Below, piece by piece: positions 6,501 through 9,960 of a stretch of DNA of 9,960 nucleotides. The DNA is from JAJTFW01 sp046049215 (GTDB lineage: Bacteria > Bacteroidota > Bacteroidia > AKYH767-A > OLB10): contig JBJOER010000148.1 in the NCBI GenBank assembly GCA_046049215.1, forward strand, positions 1 to 9,960. Direction: 5' to 3'. Below the pieces are notes generated by a model. The model saw only the letters and a list, made by a program, of their open reading frames with translations. It did not search any database and was not told the DNA's origin. The translations under genes were made by a program, and so were the position numbers. Each line of letters begins with the position of its first letter. Within the stretch, counting starts at the first letter, position 1.

Positions 6501-9500
6501 CTCCTGCTTCTACCACATCACCATTCACCATCACCGGCTTGACCAATGGCGTCAATTACCTGGTTCGGATCAGAGCTGTCAACGCAAACGGTGCAGGTAC
6601 TATGTCGAATCCCGAGACCATCATTCCTTCTTCAGGATTATCTCGCGTTACCTACTCTGCCACTGCATTGAATGTCACTTCAAGCGGCACCGGCTCTGAA
6701 ATCCAAAGTTCGGGTACCCTTGTGGAGGCTAACCGCTTTGGAAGCGGCTCCCTTTCCCAGATAACCCTTGATAATGGAATCGTATTTGGAAATTCAAGCG
6801 CCAATATGATCCGCCCCAGTGGACCGAACTTCCAGGCAGTTTGGGAATGGAATACCACCAGTGTTCAAACGTATCAGACCGGATGGTCGAGTGGCAAGGC
6901 AAACAACCGCGCAACTGCTCGTGGTATGGGTTTGGTTTCCGGAACAGCGATGCATAGCCTGATGACCAGTGCCTGGTGGATGAACTATTCGGCTTCCCGC
7001 TCCGATCTGATCATCCCCAATTTGACACCCGGAAATATTTATCGTTTGCAGTTGATCTCGGAAGCCCCCAGTGATGCCAGTGTTTACGTTGAAGACGGTA
7101 GTCCTTATACTTGGACAGGTACAAACCCCTCTGTATTGAGTATGACATGGGTCGCCAGAGACAATGAAATGTTCATGCGTCTTTCGAGGAAGGTCACCGA
7201 CCGTACTTCCAGTGTTGCTAATGGACAAGGCGGCGAGGTGTTCTTCAACGGTTATGTGTTGCAGACCATCGGTGTAGCAGGATCAGATACTACAGTAACC
7301 GCTTGTGGCAGTTTCACCTGGAATGACTCCACCTATACTGCCAGCACCAACACGTCGAAAACATTCACGCGTTCAGGTCAGCTAGACAGTGTTGCGTACC
7401 TGAACCTGACCATCATTCCGATCACGTCCAACACCACCACAGCTGCTGCTTGTGATTCTTATACCTGGAGCGTGAATGGCACCACCTATACGCAAAGTGG
7501 AACATATTCGTCGGTAAGTGGATGCCATACGGAAATACTGAACCTGACCATTACCACCAGTACATCCAATACGTCCACGGTTTCTGCGTGTGGTACTTAC
7601 ACCTGGAATGTGAATGGAACTACCTACACGCAAAGTGGTAGTTATACATCCGTCGCCGGTTGCCATACAGAATACCTCAACCTGACCATTCTCACTGTAC
7701 CTACAGCCGTCATCACCAACAATACAGCCAGTACGCAGCTGACCTGTGCACGTACAAGCATCAGCCTGACAGCAAGTGGAGGCGACACTTACCTTTGGTC
7801 AGGGGGGCTTGGCAGTGACGCCGCGGCATCAGTTACCAGTCCGGGTACTTACACTGTAACAGTGACCGCTGCCAACGGCTGTACCGACACAGAGAGCATC
7901 ACCATCACACAGGACATCACCACACCTACAGCCGGTATCACGAACAACACGGGCAATTCTGAATTGACTTGTGCTCGTACGTCCATCAGCCTGGAGGCAA
8001 GTGGAGGAGTCAGCTATGCATGGTCGGGTGGGTTGGGCGGCAGTGCTACGGCTTCAGCTACAAGTCCTGCAACTTATACGGTTACTGTAACTGCGTCTAA
8101 CGGCTGTACGGATACAGAGAGCATCACCATCACACAGGATATCACTACTCCAACAGCTGTCATCACGAACAACACGGGCAGTACTGAACTGACTTGTTCG
8201 CGTACTGCGATCAGCCTCACTGCCAGCGGCGCAGTTAGCTATGTTTGGTCGGGTGGACTGGGCAGCAATGCCGGCGCTTCGGTTACCACTCCGGGAACCT
8301 ATACGGTAACCGCTACAGCGTCTAACGGATGTACCGTTACGGAGAGCATCACCATCACGCAGGACATCACTGCTCCAACAGCGGTAATCACCAACAATAC
8401 AGGCGAGACCGAATTGACCTGTTCTCTTACTTCCATCAGCCTGGAAGCCAGCGGAGGGATCAGTTATGCATGGTCGGGTGGATTGGGTAGCAGTGCAACT
8501 GCCTCAGCAACAAGTCCTGCAACGTATACTGTGACTGTGACGGCTACCAATGGATGTACCGATACCGAGAATATCGTCATTACACAGAATATCACCCCAC
8601 CTGTAGCCGTCATCACGAACAATACCGGTAGTGCACAACTCACGTGTTCGCTCACGTCAATCAGCCTCGAGGCGAGTGGGGGAAGTCCTTACCTGTGGTC
8701 AGCCGGATTAGGCAGCAACACGTCAGTTTCAGTCACTGCTCCTGCCACTTATACGGTGACTGTGACCGGCACCAACGGATGTACCGATACGGAAAGCATT
8801 ATCATCACGCAGGACATCACTGCCCCCACAGCCGTTATCACCAACAATACGGGCAGTACCGAACTGACTTGTTCGCGTACTTCTATCAGCCTCACTGCCG
8901 GTGGCGCAGTCAGCTATGTATGGTCGGGTGGTCTTGGCAGCAATGCCGGCGCTTCAGTTACCTCCCCTGGTACCTACACGGTAACCGCTACTGCGTCTAA
9001 TGGATGTACCGATACAGAGAGCATTATCATCACGCAGGACATCACTACCCCCACAGCCGTCATCACCAACAACACGGGTAATACTGAACTGACATGTTCA
9101 CGTACTGCGATCAGCCTTACTGCCAGTGGCGCAGTCAGCTACGCCTGGTCGGGTGGACTGGGCAGCAATGCTACGGCTTCAGCAACGAGTCCTGCTACGT
9201 ACACAGTTACTGTTACAGCAACCAACGGATGTACCGATACAGAGGTCATCATCATCACCCAGAACATTACTGCTGCAACGCCTGTGATCTCGGCCGGTGG
9301 TCCGACGAGTTTCTGCGACGGTGGACAGGTTCAGCTCACTTCTAGCGGGGCAACATCCTACAGCTGGAGTACCAGCGCAAACACTGCTTCTATTCAGGTT
9401 AGTGCATCCGGATCCTATACGGTGACCGTTACTTACTCCAACGGTTGTACGGCGGTCAGTGCAGCGACATCGGTAACGGTGATCCCCAACACATCCAATG

Positions 9501-9916
9501 CATCCCAGGTGACCGATTGTGAAAGCTATACCTGGAGTGTGAATGGAACCACTTATACCCAGACCGGTGTTTACACCAGCGTATCGGTATGCCATACCGA
9601 AACATTGGATCTCAACCTGGAGAAGCCGCGCTTCACCCAGCATCCCAGCACCATGTCGCAGAAGTCGACCGCAGGAATCGTGCTGCCAGCCTACAGCGTT
9701 GCTGTGACAGGCGGTAGCGGACACACCTTCCAGTGGTACAGCAACACGATTCAGTCGAACGCGGGAGGTACATTAATTCCAGGAGCGCAATCGACAATCT
9801 ATCAGCCCTCGACACAGAGCGTAGGCACGACGTACTACTACGTCAAGACGACCACTTCGAACGGATGCCAGTCCACCAGTAATCCCTCCGGATTCATCCA
9901 GGTCTGCGGACAATAA
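3599..9916 (+). CDS. Giant secreted/surface repeat protein, adhesin-like
   Basis: The gene encodes 2105 residues from TTG 3599; ATG 3623 (Met9) is an alternative, and neither has a Shine-Dalgarno. A signal peptide (hydrophobic core about 22-34) probably ends at SFA|Q (39/40); Gln at +1 is typical of Bacteroidota. Domains in order: an opening TWNGGGGDSFW (43-53) and a long autotransporter-associated beta-strand region to about residue 920, with clear units at 155-207 (TKTGSGSVRLGGQNTFTG) and 757-810 (TKTGTGVLVL...TFTGPITINEGT); fibronectin type III, about 922-1010; an unassigned beta-rich domain, 1013-1229; three 46-residue units, 1230-1367; seven 75-residue Cys-paired units, 1368-1892; a diverged 72-residue unit, 1893-1964; a fourth 46-residue unit, 1965-2010; and an Ig-like end, 2011-2105 (FQWYSNT...YYYVKTTTSNGC). 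I infer a cell-surface or secreted adhesin or matrix protein. No enzyme motif is visible. No type A or type B type IX sorting domain or outer-membrane barrel is recognisable at the C terminus, so its export and anchoring are unclear. Confidence 0.88.
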   Translation: MKKPTYRLMGKQYPYRNIHSFIRLLVTSAFLFYGGHSFAQVTRTWNGGGGDSFWTNRINWGGTVPVSGNLLLFEGSAGLSPINTFTSGTTFNALSFGSTAGAFTLSGYPFTINGSMSNSSAQNQVINNNIIMPANTEVSSSGGELSLNGVVSGAFNFTKTGSGSVRLGGQNTFTGTVTVSDGTLRLAGGDSTLAGRLTMVVNGGTLDLGSNIQLVGEFSGTGGKIKGNGGTLYGCQTGGNYTFAGDIGDNDTLNFFRGGVNNANLVLTGDNTTRGVVTCMAGSPTGMTGLTLNSSGKLSQLSRINLQSAAMKLDNSSTSLSDRLRNSAPVYLNGGAINFVGSSSSNTSETLGVLNLLSGQNNISITNNSTSYSTNITFTGLNRTKGAVVNINRLSSFDNFGRSGNYHHFYITSTPGALGGIIPQTVNGVVPGFFGGERDLVSYVDSLGLGKPGTVGFPPATVITTNTTLGSPTSVDETSNVMLNASIGGTVTVPLGGIKINAISLRGNNLAFTNADDTLSLTAGVFMGAGIGSQRSIGTTLVPGVLTTPRSELFLNMWHNSGGDLVVNSKIIGNTMVVLSGDGSSGVNFTFTNSGNSYTGGTVVNGNGGATTTLNLNSTSGSVFIPNASNPDSGLIINDDAQVVMSQSAGQIGSANKVTLNGKATLTLTGNNTLAGLNFNVYHSPNVTLGTTLTLTGGINVTHSNPFYRAIIQTGTLDLNGNNNFPIYIQGLPCKEQNNFATINEGGLTISGIIANGGITKTGTGVLVLTSSSSTFTGPITINEGTIRFNHVNANTTIPSSVIMNGGTLSTRALPGLRAITITGGLTLSNNGIFELSSNLSSNTNSLNFGSCSTISWTAGKTLLIRNWNGRAGMSGTGTKVFFGSTSSGLTSSQLSQISFEGYPGGAMLLSTGELVPTAIGPYEPMVDRIVAGDGSATVSFFSPNNRGSAITNYEYSVDNGLTWIARSPASTTSPFTITGLTNGVNYLVRIRAVNANGAGTMSNPETIIPSSGLSRVTYSATALNVTSSGTGSEIQSSGTLVEANRFGSGSLSQITLDNGIVFGNSSANMIRPSGPNFQAVWEWNTTSVQTYQTGWSSGKANNRATARGMGLVSGTAMHSLMTSAWWMNYSASRSDLIIPNLTPGNIYRLQLISEAPSDASVYVEDGSPYTWTGTNPSVLSMTWVARDNEMFMRLSRKVTDRTSSVANGQGGEVFFNGYVLQTIGVAGSDTTVTACGSFTWNDSTYTASTNTSKTFTRSGQLDSVAYLNLTIIPITSNTTTAAACDSYTWSVNGTTYTQSGTYSSVSGCHTEILNLTITTSTSNTSTVSACGTYTWNVNGTTYTQSGSYTSVAGCHTEYLNLTILTVPTAVITNNTASTQLTCARTSISLTASGGDTYLWSGGLGSDAAASVTSPGTYTVTVTAANGCTDTESITITQDITTPTAGITNNTGNSELTCARTSISLEASGGVSYAWSGGLGGSATASATSPATYTVTVTASNGCTDTESITITQDITTPTAVITNNTGSTELTCSRTAISLTASGAVSYVWSGGLGSNAGASVTTPGTYTVTATASNGCTVTESITITQDITAPTAVITNNTGETELTCSLTSISLEASGGISYAWSGGLGSSATASATSPATYTVTVTATNGCTDTENIVITQNITPPVAVITNNTGSAQLTCSLTSISLEASGGSPYLWSAGLGSNTSVSVTAPATYTVTVTGTNGCTDTESIIITQDITAPTAVITNNTGSTELTCSRTSISLTAGGAVSYVWSGGLGSNAGASVTSPGTYTVTATASNGCTDTESIIITQDITTPTAVITNNTGNTELTCSRTAISLTASGAVSYAWSGGLGSNATASATSPATYTVTVTATNGCTDTEVIIITQNITAATPVISAGGPTSFCDGGQVQLTSSGATSYSWSTSANTASIQVSASGSYTVTVTYSNGCTAVSAATSVTVIPNTSNASQVTDCESYTWSVNGTTYTQTGVYTSVSVCHTETLDLNLEKPRFTQHPSTMSQKSTAGIVLPAYSVAVTGGSGHTFQWYSNTIQSNAGGTLIPGAQSTIYQPSTQSVGTTYYYVKTTTSNGCQSTSNPSGFIQVCGQ
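7286..7699 (+). repeat. Three tandem 138-bp (46-residue) units
   Basis: Three in-frame units of exactly 138 bases begin at 7286, 7424 and 7562. Units 2 and 3 share CxxYTWxVNGTTYTQSG, then GCHTExLNLTI, with two Cys per unit that could form a disulfide. Unit 1 is diverged: it keeps ACGSFTW and AYLNLTI but lacks the second Cys and the GCHT motif. Similar units are common in large secreted Bacteroidota proteins, usually near the C terminus. Confidence 0.85.
7700..9274 (+). repeat. Seven tandem 225-bp (75-residue) Ig/PKD-like units
   Basis: Seven units of exactly 225 bases start at 7700, 7925, 8150, 8375, 8600, 8825 and 9050 with no insertion or deletion between copies. The shared plan is PTAVITNNTG, then LTC (Cys at position 16), ISL, a YxWSGGLG strand, TYTVT, NGC (Cys at position 61), and an ending of ITQDIT or ITQNIT. 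The Cys pair is kept in all seven, which suggests one disulfide bridging a beta sandwich in each unit. Proteins of this type typically use such arrays as extended stalks. Silent sites differ strongly between copies. Confidence 0.93.
9275..9490 (+). repeat. Diverged eighth unit (72 residues)
   Basis: This unit directly follows the array and keeps its framework: PVISAGGPTSFC in place of the PTAVITNNTG...LTC opening, a SYSWS strand, SYTVTVTYSNGC, and both Cys. It differs strongly elsewhere and is three residues shorter. It ends in VTVIPN-TSN, as unit 1 of the 46-residue family ends in LTIIPI-TSN, so it may be an older relative that did not take part in the recent expansion. Confidence 0.8.
9491..9628 (+). 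repeat. Fourth 46-residue unit, separated from the first three
   Basis: This unit is exactly 138 bases long and begins with TSN like units 2 and 3. It contains CESYTWSVNGTTYTQTG and VCHTETLDLNL with two Cys. It is closely related to units 2 and 3 but lies 1791 bases downstream of them, on the other side of the Ig/PKD-like array, so the two repeat families are nested. The Ig-like terminal domain of the protein follows at once. Confidence 0.85.
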
Positions 9917-9917
9917 A

Positions 9918-9960
9918 TTGAAATTCTTCATTCACCGGAGAATCAAATCCATTGGTTTAC
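9918..9960 (+). CDS. Possible start of a downstream gene (3' partial)
   Basis: A TTG at 9918 begins one base after the TAA stop of the giant gene and opens a frame to the window end: MKFFIHRRIKSIGL. A basic N terminus of this kind often precedes a signal peptide core, and the TTG-AAA start matches that of the giant gene. Only 14 codons are visible, so the product cannot be named. In Bacteroidota, giant surface proteins are often followed by a PorP/SprF-like partner, which would fit but is not shown here. Confidence 0.3.
   Translation, partial: MKFFIHRRIKSIGL

Noticed and set aside
6794..7228. 144-codon minus-strand frame inside the giant gene
   Set aside because: The + strand frame is continuous and carries recognisable domains here. 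The antisense frame has no family motif or start signal.
7286..9628. Regular repeats considered as a CRISPR array or other non-coding repeat
   Set aside because: The repeats are in frame, 138 and 225 bases long, contiguous without spacers, and conserve protein motifs rather than DNA sequence.
9179..9724. 181-codon open frame on the minus strand across the end of the repeat array
   Set aside because: It is antisense to the repeats. Its Cys/Arg/Gly-rich composition is the shadow of Thr/Ser codons on the + strand, and its regularity follows the repeat period.

Overview
The window looks like chromosomal DNA from a member of the Bacteroidota, plausibly of the Chitinophagales/Sphingobacteriales type. 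Several signs point there: start codons without clear Shine-Dalgarno sequences; a signal peptide whose predicted cut leaves Gln as the first mature residue; a DoxX-type C-terminal tail of the kind seen in that phylum; and a giant Ser/Thr/Gly-rich secreted protein built of repeats. The assignment is inferred from recognised families; no rRNA or other marker gene is present.

Left part (1-2988, all + strand): the 3' end of a gene entering from upstream (C-terminal part of a DoxX-like membrane protein); a short AT-rich stretch with only a doubtful 60-codon frame; a DUF4256 protein; a DUF1801 protein; and a polytopic membrane protein with about eleven hydrophobic segments. The last three are close together and may be co-transcribed. 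They look like small housekeeping or stress-type accessory genes, and nothing in the sequence ties them into one pathway.

Middle (2971-3598): a minus-strand DUF1801/YdeI-like gene broken by a one-base frameshift at a run of G tracts. It also lacks the C-terminal part usual for its family, and its tail overlaps the end of the membrane-protein gene. A terminator-like hairpin lies in the same place. A 170-bp divergent gap follows, containing a 20-bp palindrome.

Right part (3599-9916, two thirds of the window): one 2105-residue gene for a secreted or surface protein. In order it has a signal peptide, a long autotransporter-associated beta-strand region, a fibronectin type III domain, an unassigned beta-rich domain, three 46-residue units, seven exact-length 75-residue Cys-paired Ig/PKD-like units, one diverged 72-residue unit, a fourth 46-residue unit and a terminal Ig-like domain. 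It ends without a type IX secretion sorting domain that I can recognise. A possible further gene begins two bases after its stop codon and runs off the window.

The most notable material is in the giant gene: the exact periodicity and mosaic history of its repeats, the strong silent divergence between copies, the unknown internal domain and the missing sorting signal. I see no defence system, CRISPR array, RNA gene or insertion sequence.
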